DNA of 64,000 nucleotides, taken from NCBI GenBank assembly GCA_963765075.1, contig CAVXVA010000001.1:372001-436000 (forward strand), in the 5' to 3' direction. The position numbers were made by a program, and so were the translations under genes. The notes beneath the pieces were generated by a model. The model saw only the letters and a list, made by a program, of their open reading frames with translations. It searched no databases and was not told the DNA's origin. This DNA comes from JAENVU01 sp963765075. GTDB taxonomy: Bacteria; Actinomycetota; Acidimicrobiia; IMCC26256; JAENVU01. Of this stretch, positions 16,132 to 23,741 are shown piece by piece; positions within the stretch are counted from its first letter, which is position 1; each line of letters opens with the position of its first letter.

Positions 16132-16167
16132 ATCTAATTAGATAGCGCTCGAAATAGATGATGTCAA
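16132..16167 (-). promoter_or_regulatory. YCII-gene promoter with overlapping ArsR-type operator
   Basis: On the minus strand a perfect -35 TTGACA (16167-16162) and a -10 TATCTA (16144-16139) are 17 nt apart. The 12-bp perfect palindrome ATCTAATTAGAT (16132-16143) covers the -10. The -35 lies inside the first codons of the divergent ArsR-AHSA1 gene. Repression of both genes by the ArsR domain protein is the obvious model. Confidence 0.75.
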
Positions 16168-16886
16168 CCGCTACCCTCAGGGGTCTGGACATCCAAACCG
16201 TGTTCGATGCGCTCGCCTCGCCGATCCGGCGAGAGATCGTGTGGCTGCTGTGGGACCGCGAACTCCCGGCGGGCGAGATCGCGGCCGCGTTCGATCTCTC
16301 GGCGCCGACCATCTCCTCCCACCTCGCCGTGCTCCGCGACTCGGGGCTCGTCACGATGCGACCCGACGGCAACTTCCGCCGATACCGGGCCGACCACGAC
16401 GCCCTGGCATCTGTCCAGGGACTCGTCGCCGGCGAGGCCTCGAAGTGGCTCCCGAATCCCGTCTTCGCCGAACCGGCCGGGGTCACGCACGCGACCGACC
16501 TGGCGGTGCGGGTCGCCGTGCACGTCCCGGTGACTGTCGACGAAGCGTTCCTCGCGTTCACCGACCCGGTCCGCTACAGCGGATGGCTCGGTGTGCCGGT
16601 GACGATCGACGACGGTCGGTTCGCGGCGACCATGGACTGGGGTCTGGCGATCCGGGGCCGCTACGAGGTCGTGGTCGCGCCCGAACTCATCGCATTGCGG
16701 TGGGACTTCGCCCCCGACTCCGTGCCCGTCCCCGGCGGAGAGTTGGCCGCGTACATGCGATTCGCTCCGAGCGCATCGGGGACGCACATCGAGGTGGCGC
16801 AGTTCGTGACCCGACCCGACCAGGACGAATACATGCAGCTCGCCTGGGGGTACGTGCTGGGTCGCTACCTCGAAAGCGTGCGCTGA
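16158..16886 (+). CDS. ArsR helix-turn-helix fused to an AHSA1/SRPBCC domain
   Basis: The 242-residue protein has an ArsR winged helix at about 12-85 (FDALASPIRREIVWLL, then FDLSAPTISSHLAVLRDSGLV and the wing GNFRRYRA). An AHSA1 ligand-binding domain follows at about 110-240 (VTVDEAFLAFTDPVRYSGWLG). This one-component layout suggests a repressor that senses a small molecule in its own SRPBCC pocket. Starts at 16158 and 16161 are both possible and no ribosome site is visible. It is divergent from the YCII gene and its 3' end overlaps the 3' end of proS by about 20 bp. Confidence 0.88.
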   Translation: MMSTATLRGLDIQTVFDALASPIRREIVWLLWDRELPAGEIAAAFDLSAPTISSHLAVLRDSGLVTMRPDGNFRRYRADHDALASVQGLVAGEASKWLPNPVFAEPAGVTHATDLAVRVAVHVPVTVDEAFLAFTDPVRYSGWLGVPVTIDDGRFAATMDWGLAIRGRYEVVVAPELIALRWDFAPDSVPVPGGELAAYMRFAPSASGTHIEVAQFVTRPDQDEYMQLAWGYVLGRYLESVR

Positions 16887-18587
16887 GCTGCGACCAGCGC
16901 GTCGAGCGCGGCATCGAGCAGCGAGTTCGTCCCGCTCCCCCGTCGCCCGGATCTTGCGCTCCACCACACCTTGGGCATAGCCCTTCGCGCCGACCGTCAC
17001 CTGGACGGGCATGCCGAGCAGGTCGGCGTCGGCGAACTTGATGCCGGGGCTGACCTCGCGATCGTCGAAGAGTACGTCGACGCCCGCGGCCCGCAGGTCG
17101 GCGTACAGCTGCTCGGCCGCACCCAGGACGTCGGCCGCGTTGTCACCGCGGCCGGGGATCACGACGAGGTGCACTTGGTAGGGCGCGATCGCGGCGGGCC
17201 AAACGATCCCGCCGTCGTCGTGGTGTTCTTCGATGACCGCGGAGAGGATCCGGCTCACGCCGATGCCGTAACAGCCCATGACCATCGGGTGGTTCGCACC
17301 GTGCTCGTCGGTGTACACCGCGCCCATGGCCCGCGAGTATTTGTCGCCGAGTTGGAAGACGTGACCGACCTCGATACCGCGGTCGATGCGTAACGCGCTC
17401 GCGCAGCTCGGGCACTGGTCACCCGGCATCACGACCACGATCTCGCCCCAGGCCGTCGGCGCGAAGTCCCGCCCGAGCACCACGTTGCGGTCGTGGTGAT
17501 CGACCCGGTTGGCTCCCGTGACCCAACCGTGCGGCGCGTGGATCGATGAGTCGGCCAACACATGGGCAGCCCCCTCGAAGTCGGGGCCGATGTAGCCCTT
17601 CGGGATCTCGGGGTGCGCGTCGAAATCGGCATCGGTGTACAGGCGGACGGAGTGGCCCGGGAACGCCGCAATCACCGCGTACTCGTTGACCTCCCGGTCA
17701 CCGGGCACCAACGCCAACGCGAGCTGACCGTCGACATCGAACGCGATCGCCTTCATCAACAGGTCCGCGGTCGTCCTCAGGTGCTCCGCGACGACATCGA
17801 TGCCGGGCATGCCGGGCGTGTGGACCGATTCCCGCGGTCCGGGATCGTCGACGGTGGTCTCGGGACGTGGGTGGCGGGTGGCCGCTTCGGTGTTGGCTGC
17901 GTAGTCGCAGTGTTCGCACCAGACGAAGGCGTCTTCACCGATCGCGGCGACGGCCATGAACTCCTGGCTGGTGTCACCTCCGATCTCACCGGATTGGGCC
18001 TTCACCGCCCGGAACGTGAGGCCGCAGCGGGTGAAAACCTTTCCGTAGGCATCGAACATCGCGTCGTAGCTGGCCTGGAGGCCAACGAGGTCGGCGTCGA
18101 AGGAGTAGGCGTCCTTCATGAGGAACTCACGGCATCGGAGCAGACCGAACCGGGGGCGCAACTCGTCGCGATACTTCCAGTTGATCTGGTAGAGGTTGAC
18201 GGGAAGGTCGCGATGGCTCGAGTACTCGCCCGCCACGAGGGTCGTGACCACTTCTTCGGCCGTCGGCGCCATCGCGTACCAGTTGTTCTTGCGGTCCTTC
18301 ATCCGGAACATCATCTGGCCGTACGCCTCGTCCCGACCGGACTGCTTCCAGAGGTCGAGGGGCTGGGCGATGGGCAGCGTCACCTCCTGCGCTCCCGCGT
18401 CGTCCATTTCTTCGCGCACGATCTGGGCCACGTTGCGCAACACCCGGTTCCCGAGCGGCAACCACGAGTAGATGCCCGACGCGACCCGTCGGATGAGGCC
18501 CGCCCGCACCATCAGCTGGTGACTGGTGACCTCAGCGTCGGCCGGGTCGTCGCGCAGCGTGCGCAGGAAGAGAGAAGACATCCGCAT
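16865..18587 (-). CDS. proS: Prolyl-tRNA synthetase, 3' end frameshifted
   Basis: Class II synthetase charging tRNA-Pro. The bacterial-type enzyme has the N-terminal catalytic core (VRAGLIRRVASGIYSWLPLG, TLPIAQPLDLWKQSGR), an editing insertion near 230-390, and motif 3 in GCYGIGVSRIL. The anticodon-binding domain ends at VTVGAKGYAQGVVERKIRATGERDEL. There, between 16941 and 16919, the frame breaks. One base later the shifted frame reads LLDAALDALVAAQRTLSR and stops at 16865, the expected end. Read without the shift, the frame runs on through the opposite gene. TAACCT lies 8 nt before the ATG, so the 5' UTR is nearly absent. Confidence 0.9.
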
Positions 18588-18622
18588 GGCCGCGGAGGTT
18601 ACAGGCGCCCCCTCGTTCCCCT

Positions 18623-18669
18623 GCGTTTGGCGCCTCGTGGTCGTCTCCGCGCCACCATCCGCCAAACGC
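18623..18669. repeat. Long inverted repeat between the pentapeptide gene and proS
   Basis: Perfect 10-bp arms GCGTTTGGCG and CGCCAAACGC enclose 27 nt. Inside them GTGG and CCAC pair again with symmetric 4-nt internal loops, making one extended stem-loop. It follows the pentapeptide gene on the minus strand and lies upstream of the proS promoter. There is no U-tract; a factor-dependent or U-less terminator is the simplest reading. Confidence 0.6.
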
Positions 18670-18703
18670 TCGTGTGCGGGGGGCGGTGGGCGGGGGTCGG
18701 GGG

Positions 18704-19363
18704 TCAGTCGACCCGAATGCCGGTCTCCGCGAAGACGCTCGTTGCGTAGGGCACGACCTGATCGACGCCGATCCGAACGCCCCGCAGCCCGGCGGCACCG
18801 CCGAGCGCCTCGAACGTCGACCCGCGCAGGTCCAGGCCGTCGACGGTGGCCTGGGCCAGGTTCATGCGGGTGAGGTCACACGTCTCGAAGCGGACGGCGA
18901 CGAACGACGCCTCGTACGCGTCGGCTTCGCGGAACGACGACGCATCGGCCCAGACATGATCGAGTCGAGCCATGCGCAGATTGGCGTCGTCGAGTTTGCA
19001 GTCGGCAATGCGCACATGACCCAACTCGGCCTCGGAGAGGATGACCCCGACCATGCGACAGTTGTGGAACGCGACCCGGGTCAACGACACGTCGTGGAGG
19101 TCCGCACCGGAGAACTCGCAGTCGTTGAATTGCACGTCGATGAAGGCGGAACCCCGGAGCCGCGCGCCCGTGAACGCGGTTGCCTTCACGACGCCCCGCA
19201 CGAGTCGGAGATGAGCAACGTCGGCGTTGGTCAGATCGGTCGCACCGGAGGTGAACTCGACGATGTCGTCGTGCGGGCGGAATCCGTCGATCGCGGCCGG
19301 GTCCGCCGGTGCCTCGGGTGGGGTCGGTTCGGCGATCTCGCCCCGCTTCCCGGGCCTCGCCAC
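18704..19363 (-). CDS. Pentapeptide-repeat protein
   Basis: The 219-residue protein forms a predicted right-handed quadrilateral beta helix. Repeated A(D/N)Lxx-type units run from about residue 38 to 195, for example TDLTNADVAHLRLV, FTGARLRGSAFIDVQF, CEFSGADLHDVSL and CKLDDANLRMARLDHV. No signal peptide or membrane segment is seen. DNA-mimic members such as MfpA/Qnr protect gyrase, but most pentapeptide proteins have no known role and this one cannot be assigned. The GTG start lies 3 nt after the RidA stop, so the two form one transcription unit. Confidence 0.85.
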   Translation of the reverse strand: MARPGKRGEIAEPTPPEAPADPAAIDGFRPHDDIVEFTSGATDLTNADVAHLRLVRGVVKATAFTGARLRGSAFIDVQFNDCEFSGADLHDVSLTRVAFHNCRMVGVILSEAELGHVRIADCKLDDANLRMARLDHVWADASSFREADAYEASFVAVRFETCDLTRMNLAQATVDGLDLRGSTFEALGGAAGLRGVRIGVDQVVPYATSVFAETGIRVD

Positions 19364-19366
19364 CAG

Positions 19367-19825
19367 CTACCGCACTTCGGCGATGAGTTCGATCTCGACT
19401 GCGATGTCGAACGGCAGCTCGGCCATTCCGACGGCCGAGCGCGTGTGGCGCCCGGCGTCGCCGAACACCTCCACCAACAGGTCTGAGCAACCGTCGATGA
19501 CCGCGGGCGTCTGATTGAACCCCGGCGCCACGTTCACCATGCCGAAGACCTTCACGATCCGCGCCACGCGATCGAGATCAACCAGCTCGGCTCGCATGGT
19601 GGCGAGCAGGCCGAGACCGGTCATCCGTGCCGCCCGGCGCGCATCGGCCAGATCCACGGAGTCGCCGACCTTGCCGGTCACGATGTCGGTGCCATTGACC
19701 GGTCCGTGGCCACCGACGTGGAGCAGCGAGCCGCTCAGCACACACCCGACATAGTTCCCGACGGGCGCAAACACCTCGGGCAACTCGATGCCGAGTTCGG
19801 CGAGTCGGGCGTCGATACGGCTCAT
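19367..19825 (-). CDS. RidA/YjgF/UK114-family protein
   Basis: About 152 residues. The family normally hydrolyses reactive enamine/imine intermediates released by PLP enzymes. Features include a YVGCVLSGSLLHVGGHGP strand, the MTGLGLLATMRAELVDLDRVARIVKV helix-strand and the C-terminal GRHTRSAVGMAELPFDIAVEIELIA. The catalytic arginine sits in GRHTRSAVG, as in the XdcF/cd02199-like branch. The ATG at 19825 is favoured: TAGGGT lies 7 nt upstream, consistent with leaderless expression. It is followed by the pentapeptide gene and divergent from the sulfite reductase operon. Confidence 0.88.
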   Translation of the reverse strand: MSRIDARLAELGIELPEVFAPVGNYVGCVLSGSLLHVGGHGPVNGTDIVTGKVGDSVDLADARRAARMTGLGLLATMRAELVDLDRVARIVKVFGMVNVAPGFNQTPAVIDGCSDLLVEVFGDAGRHTRSAVGMAELPFDIAVEIELIAEVR

Positions 19826-19832
19826 CCAGTGG

Positions 19833-19945
19833 ACCCTATCCACCCTCGCACCGAGGTCCGACACCCCGAATTCGAAAGCCGAGCGTCACAGTCGGCAATT
19901 ATTCCGACCTTTTTACTGGTATTTCGGTGCCCGGCTCGGTAGGGT
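19833..19945. promoter_or_regulatory. Divergent promoters of ridA-like gene and sulfite reductase leader
   Basis: A TAGGGT hexamer on the minus strand (19838-19833) lies 7 nt before the RidA-like ATG. An identical TAGGGT on the plus strand (19940-19945) lies 7 nt before the GTG of the leader ORF. The intervening AT-rich patch around 19895-19925 stands out from the GC-rich background and may hold -35 elements or a regulator site, though no clear palindrome is seen. Confidence 0.6.
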
Positions 19946-19952
19946 GGAACCC

Positions 19953-20051
19953 GTGATTCGAGCCCACGGCGCACCAAGCATCGCTCAAGGCCGCACCCCT
20001 CACGAGGTGCTGGACGAGCTGTGTATGCCCGTGGGGTCGACCGGCGTCTGA
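19953..20051 (+). CDS. Leaderless 32-residue leader-peptide candidate upstream of sulfite reductase
   Basis: The short ORF starts with GTG 7 nt after a TAGGGT -10 element and ends 80 nt before the sulfite reductase ATG. It encodes a peptide with a single Cys at codon 24, in ELCMPVG. Its UGA stop lies in the loop of a perfect hairpin GGCGTC/GACGCC (20043-20060). Leaderless Cys-containing short ORFs that attenuate sulfur genes in response to cysteine are known in mycobacteria, where they carry Cys tracts. Here there is only one Cys, so cysteine sensing is a hypothesis. It has no resemblance to a folded protein. Confidence 0.6.
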   Translation: MIRAHGAPSIAQGRTPHEVLDELCMPVGSTGV

Positions 20052-20114
20052 CCCGACGCCTTCCGACTCGCCTTCCTCCCACCCGGGACCGGCGGACACG
20101 TGCTGCCGGTGCCC
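20043..20114 (+). promoter_or_regulatory. Paired hairpins between the leader ORF and sulfite reductase
   Basis: Hairpin A (20043-20060) has 6-bp arms with the leader stop codon in the loop. Hairpin B (20085-20114) pairs GGGACCGGC with GCCGGTGCCC, leaving one bulged base, and ends 6-7 nt before AAAGGA, the ribosome site. The 3' arm of B (GCCGGT) can also pair with ACCGGC at 20040-20045, the last codons of the leader ORF. Ribosome position could therefore choose between two folds. Confidence 0.5.
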
Positions 20115-20131
20115 CTCCTCAAAGGACACCG

Positions 20132-21913
20132 ATGGCCATCAACCTTGAAGAACTCCGAGCCCGCCCGCTCGACCCGGAGGTCGACGACGAGATCGTCCGC
20201 TTCACGACCGCAATCGAGGAGTACCTCGCGGGCGATCTCGACGAGGACGTGTTCCGGGTCAGCCGGCTGAACCAGGGCATCTACGGGCAGCGCCAGGGCG
20301 GCACCAACCAGATGGTGCGGGTGAAGATCCCCTACGGCCGGGTGGACGCCGAACAGTTGGAGATGCTCGCGTCGATCTCCGAGACCCACTCGCGAGGCTG
20401 GGGCCACCTCACCACCCGCCAGAACGTGCAGTTCCATTTCGTCGAGCTGCGCGACACGCCGGAGGTACTCCGGTCGATGGCCTCGGTGGGGCTCACGAGT
20501 CGTGAAGCATGTGGTGACACCGTGCGCAACGTCGCCGGCTGTCACCTCGCCGGCGCGTGCCCCTTCGAGGTGCTCGACATCTCGCCGTGGGCCGAGGCCA
20601 CCCACCAGTGGTTCCTCCGCAATCCGATCTCGCAGCGCCTCCCCCGCAAGTTCAAGATCAACTTCAGCGGCTGCGCGACCGACTGCGGCCAGGCCATGTT
20701 CAACGACGTCGGGGTGATCGCCGTCTCGCGACCGAATGACGACGGCACAGTCGAGGCCGGATTCCGGATCTTCCTCGCCGGCGGTCTCGGCGCCAATCCG
20801 CACCCCGCCCAGGCGCTGGAAGAGTTCACCAGCCGCGCCGATCTGCTGGCCACGATCGAGGCCACGCTGCGCACGTTCGACCACTTCGGCAACCGCGACA
20901 ACAAACTGCGGGCCCGCATGAAGTGGCTCATCGACACCATGGGGATCGACGAACTCCGCGAGCGAATCTTCAAGGAGCGTAAGTTCCTCCGGGCATCGGC
21001 CACCTACCCCGGCGGCGTCCCCGAGATCGTGACGGCGACCGGCGACGCACCCGCGGGCATGGGCACCACGGTCCCCGCCGACAGCGGTGCGCCGATTGAG
21101 TTCTCGGGTCTGGACCCGTTCCGGCGCTGGGAGTTGGCCAATGTCGTGCGCGGTCGGGCCAACGGCACTGTCAGTGCCTACGCCCACTGCAAGCTCGGCG
21201 ACATCACCGCCGACCAGTTCCGCCTGCTCGCCGACATCCAGCGCGACTTCGACGTCGAGATTCGGATCACCAACCGCCAGAACTTTGTGCTGCGAGGCCT
21301 GAGCGAAGATCAGCTCCCCGATCTGTACGAACGGCTCGTCGCCGCCGACATGCACCGGCCGGGCGCCGAAATGGCACGTGACGTCGTCTCCTGCCCCGGA
21401 GCCGACACCTGCAACCTCGCGGTCACGCAATCTCGTGGCCTCGCCGCGGATATCGACCGCGCGCTCGACGAAGCCGGCCTCGCCGAAGTGGGCGGGGTCC
21501 GCGTGAACATCTCGGGCTGCACCAACTCGTGTGGGCAGCACCACATCGCCGACATCGGTTTCATGGGATTCGAGCGGCGCGCCCACGGGCGGGCTGCGCC
21601 CGGGTATCAGATGCTTCTCGGTGGCCGCGTCGGCCAGATGGAGATCCAGTTCGGCGACAAGGCCACCAAGGTGCCGGCCAAGACCGCGTCGACCGCGGTC
21701 GTGCGGGTCGTCGGCCAGTTCGCCGGTGAGCGCACTGCGGGCGAGACGTTCCGAGAGTGGCTGGACCGTTCAGGCGGCGCAGCCGCCGTCGGCGCGACCC
21801 TCAAGGACCTCGACGTGTTTCCCACGCCCGAGGAGAATCCCGACTTCTACGTCGACTTCGACGAGACCGGTCCCTACGTCTCCCAGGTCGGTGAGAGCGA
21901 GTGCGCGACGTGA
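20132..21913 (+). CDS. Assimilatory sulfite (nitrite/sulfite) reductase, siroheme and 4Fe-4S
   Basis: Reduces sulfite to sulfide by six electrons, probably from ferredoxin. The 593-residue protein has two ferrodoxin-like/core repeats. The second half carries the cofactor cysteines Cys421 and Cys427 (SCPGADTC) and Cys463 and Cys467 (GCTNSCG). The N-terminal half has the related TVRNVAGC and SGCATDCGQ motifs. RQGGTNQMVRVKIPYGR and LTTRQNVQFHFV are typical of the NirA/SirA group. APS reductase is encoded 1 nt downstream, so sulfite rather than nitrite is the likely substrate. AAAGGA precedes the ATG. Confidence 0.93.
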   Translation: MAINLEELRARPLDPEVDDEIVRFTTAIEEYLAGDLDEDVFRVSRLNQGIYGQRQGGTNQMVRVKIPYGRVDAEQLEMLASISETHSRGWGHLTTRQNVQFHFVELRDTPEVLRSMASVGLTSREACGDTVRNVAGCHLAGACPFEVLDISPWAEATHQWFLRNPISQRLPRKFKINFSGCATDCGQAMFNDVGVIAVSRPNDDGTVEAGFRIFLAGGLGANPHPAQALEEFTSRADLLATIEATLRTFDHFGNRDNKLRARMKWLIDTMGIDELRERIFKERKFLRASATYPGGVPEIVTATGDAPAGMGTTVPADSGAPIEFSGLDPFRRWELANVVRGRANGTVSAYAHCKLGDITADQFRLLADIQRDFDVEIRITNRQNFVLRGLSEDQLPDLYERLVAADMHRPGAEMARDVVSCPGADTCNLAVTQSRGLAADIDRALDEAGLAEVGGVRVNISGCTNSCGQHHIADIGFMGFERRAHGRAAPGYQMLLGGRVGQMEIQFGDKATKVPAKTASTAVVRVVGQFAGERTAGETFREWLDRSGGAAAVGATLKDLDVFPTPEENPDFYVDFDETGPYVSQVGESECAT

Positions 21914-22632
21914 TGACGAGCCCCACCCCCCTCTCCACGCCCGTCACCATCGGGGATCCGCGATCCGCTCGTGTCGTACCCGACCTCGCCGAGTTGGCCG
22001 CGGTCAACGAGCGGTTCGCCTCGCGGCCGGCGTCGGCGTTGGTGGCGTGGGCCTACGACACGTACGGGTCGGATCTTGTGCTCGCGGCGTCGTTCCAGGA
22101 CTGTGTGCTGATCGACATCGTGTATCGCACCGTCCCCGACGTCGAAGTCTTCTTCCTCGACACGCAGTACCACTTCGCCGAGACGCTCTGGTACGTCGAG
22201 CAGATCAAGGCCCGGTACGACATCAACCTGAGCGTGATCCGGCCCGAGCGGTCGCCCGACGACCTCTGGCACAACGATCCCGACGCGTGTTGTCGGGCCC
22301 GGAAGGTCGAGCCGATGAAGCGGGCGTTGGCGGGCAAGACCGCGTGGATGAGTGGTGTGCGGCGGGTCGAGAGCGCGGCTCGGGCCGACACCAACCTCGT
22401 CGCCTACGACGCGACTCGCGCCATGGTGAAGATCAACCCGATTGCCGGCTGGTGGGACGCCGACGTCGCCGGATACGTGCGCGACCACGATCTTCCCGTG
22501 CATCCCCTGACCGAGCGGGGTTACGACTCCATCGGCTGCTGGCCGTGCACTCGGCCCGTCGGCCAGGACGAAGACGCCCGCGCCGGCCGCTGGGCCGGTC
22601 TCGACAAGACCGAGTGCGGCCTCCACCTCTGA
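21913..22632 (+). CDS. cysH: Adenylyl-sulfate (APS) reductase, CysH family
   Basis: Reduces APS to sulfite with thioredoxin or similar. The 239-residue enzyme has the FLDTQYHFAETL motif. Four iron-sulfur cysteines are present: Cys126-Cys127 in DACCRARK and Cys209/Cys212 in GCWPC. These mark it as a 4Fe-4S APS reductase rather than the PAPS form. The catalytic cysteine is Cys235 in the C-terminal TECGLHL. The ATG overlaps the sulfite reductase stop by 1 nt. No sulfate transporter or sulfurylase genes lie nearby. Confidence 0.94.
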   Translation: MTSPTPLSTPVTIGDPRSARVVPDLAELAAVNERFASRPASALVAWAYDTYGSDLVLAASFQDCVLIDIVYRTVPDVEVFFLDTQYHFAETLWYVEQIKARYDINLSVIRPERSPDDLWHNDPDACCRARKVEPMKRALAGKTAWMSGVRRVESAARADTNLVAYDATRAMVKINPIAGWWDADVAGYVRDHDLPVHPLTERGYDSIGCWPCTRPVGQDEDARAGRWAGLDKTECGLHL

Positions 22633-22643
22633 CCGCCCCACCT

Positions 22644-22697
22644 CCCCAACCCGCGCCGGTATCGCACCCCAGAGGGTGCGCTCCGCGCGTCGGTTCG
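22644..22697 (+). repeat. Palindromic 3'-end element, copy 1
   Basis: About 54 bp starting 12 nt after the cysH stop. The core hairpin is CGCACCC-CAGA-GGGTGCG, flanked by CCAACCCGCGCCGGTAT on the left and CGCGCGTCGGTT on the right. Copy 2 at 23666-23718 matches it in inverted orientation along nearly its whole length. It may act as a bidirectional terminator between cysH and the convergent LLM gene. Confidence 0.75.
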
Positions 22698-22713
22698 TCC
22701 GGAGACGCGCCGT

Positions 22714-23628
22714 TCAGGCCCGGAGGAGGGCGAGGACCGGTTCGAACGATGGGGCATCACGGACGCTGAAATAGCTGATACCCCACCGCTCGCGGCACTC
22801 GGCCAGATGCCGTGCAATCTCGGCGTGGGAGCCAATGGCGAGGAACGGCGTGGCCAAAGCATCGTCGACAGTTGGCACGTGGCCCTTCTCTGCGAACGTC
22901 GTCGCGACTCGACGTTGGTCGTCGGTGACGACGACGGCCTGGACCAGCGCGTGGAGCTCCGGATCGCGACCCTGGCGGTCGGCCGCGGAACGGATGTGCG
23001 CGATCGTTGCGTCGAGTCGGTCCGCCTCCCAGCGCGTTTCGTGGCGTTGACCATCGGGCAGGGTCGGCCCGAGCATGGTCAAACCGATCGTGTCGGCGTG
23101 ACCGGCCGCGTGAGTGAGCGCGGCCTTCCCATTCACGCCGACGAAAATGGGGAGCCGCGCCTGGAGTGATTGCCGAATCCGAACGTTCGCGAGTTCGTAG
23201 TGCGCACCGGCGAAGCTGACCTCGTCGCCGTCGAGCAAGCGGCGGATGATCTCGACCGATTCGGCCAGCCGCGCCTTGCGGACCGCCGGCGGATCGAACG
23301 TCATGCCGATCGCGTCGTACTCGGTGAACGAGTGGCCCGCACCGATCCCCAACTCCATCCGACCGGCGGTGAAGTGATCGAGCGCGGCCAACTCTCTCGC
23401 GAGTTCCACCGGGTGGCGGAAGTCGTTGTTCAGCACCAGCGGGCAGAGCCGTATCCGTTCGGTGGCGGCACCGAGTGCGGCGAGCGTCGTGAGCGAAGCC
23501 CAGTCTCCACCGACGTGATCGGAGGTGTGCAGCACGTCGAACCCAACGGCCTCCGCGGTGCGAGCACGCCCCAGGATTTCCTCCGCCGAGCCACCACTGA
23601 GCTGGAGTCCGAATCGAAACGGTCGCAC
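22714..23628 (-). CDS. LLM-class F420-dependent oxidoreductase
   Basis: A 304-residue TIM-barrel enzyme of the luciferase-like superfamily, of the TIGR03621-like group. It starts RPFRFGLQLSGG, followed by ARTAEAVGFDVLHTSDHVGG and LARELAALDHFTAGRMELGIGAGH. The C-terminal part has RHLAECRERWGISYFSV. Such enzymes use F420 or FMN; the substrate is unknown. The GTG start has TAGTTT exactly 6 nt upstream, suggesting a leaderless message. It is flanked on both sides by inverted copies of a palindromic element. Confidence 0.88.
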   Translation of the reverse strand: MRPFRFGLQLSGGSAEEILGRARTAEAVGFDVLHTSDHVGGDWASLTTLAALGAATERIRLCPLVLNNDFRHPVELARELAALDHFTAGRMELGIGAGHSFTEYDAIGMTFDPPAVRKARLAESVEIIRRLLDGDEVSFAGAHYELANVRIRQSLQARLPIFVGVNGKAALTHAAGHADTIGLTMLGPTLPDGQRHETRWEADRLDATIAHIRSAADRQGRDPELHALVQAVVVTDDQRRVATTFAEKGHVPTVDDALATPFLAIGSHAEIARHLAECRERWGISYFSVRDAPSFEPVLALLRA

Positions 23629-23665
23629 CTCAGGAAACTAGGCCGCAGATTCCGACGCCGGCGCC

Positions 23666-23718
23666 CAACCGACGCGCGCTCTGCACCCCAGGGGGTGCGA
23701 TACCAGCGCGGGTTCGGG
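23666..23718 (-). repeat. Palindromic 3'-end element, copy 2
   Basis: About 53 bp lying 24 nt past the stop of the minus-strand amidase gene. It has a GCACCCC/GGGGTGC hairpin core and the same flanks (CGACGCGCG and GCGCGGGTT) as copy 1. Relative to cysH and to the amidase, both copies have the same orientation downstream of the stop codon, which fits a terminator-like role. Confidence 0.75.
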
Positions 23719-23741
23719 AATGGGAGAGGTAAGGGGTTGGA

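Noticed and set aside
16164..16864. Continuation of the proS frame through the ArsR-AHSA1 gene, which would give an 833-residue protein
   Set aside because: The added part is low-complexity antisense sequence, and the shifted frame supplies the normal proS ending.
19866..20131. Possible SAM or other known riboswitch upstream of sulfite reductase
   Set aside because: No known aptamer core was recognised; a short ORF with two hairpins explains the region better.
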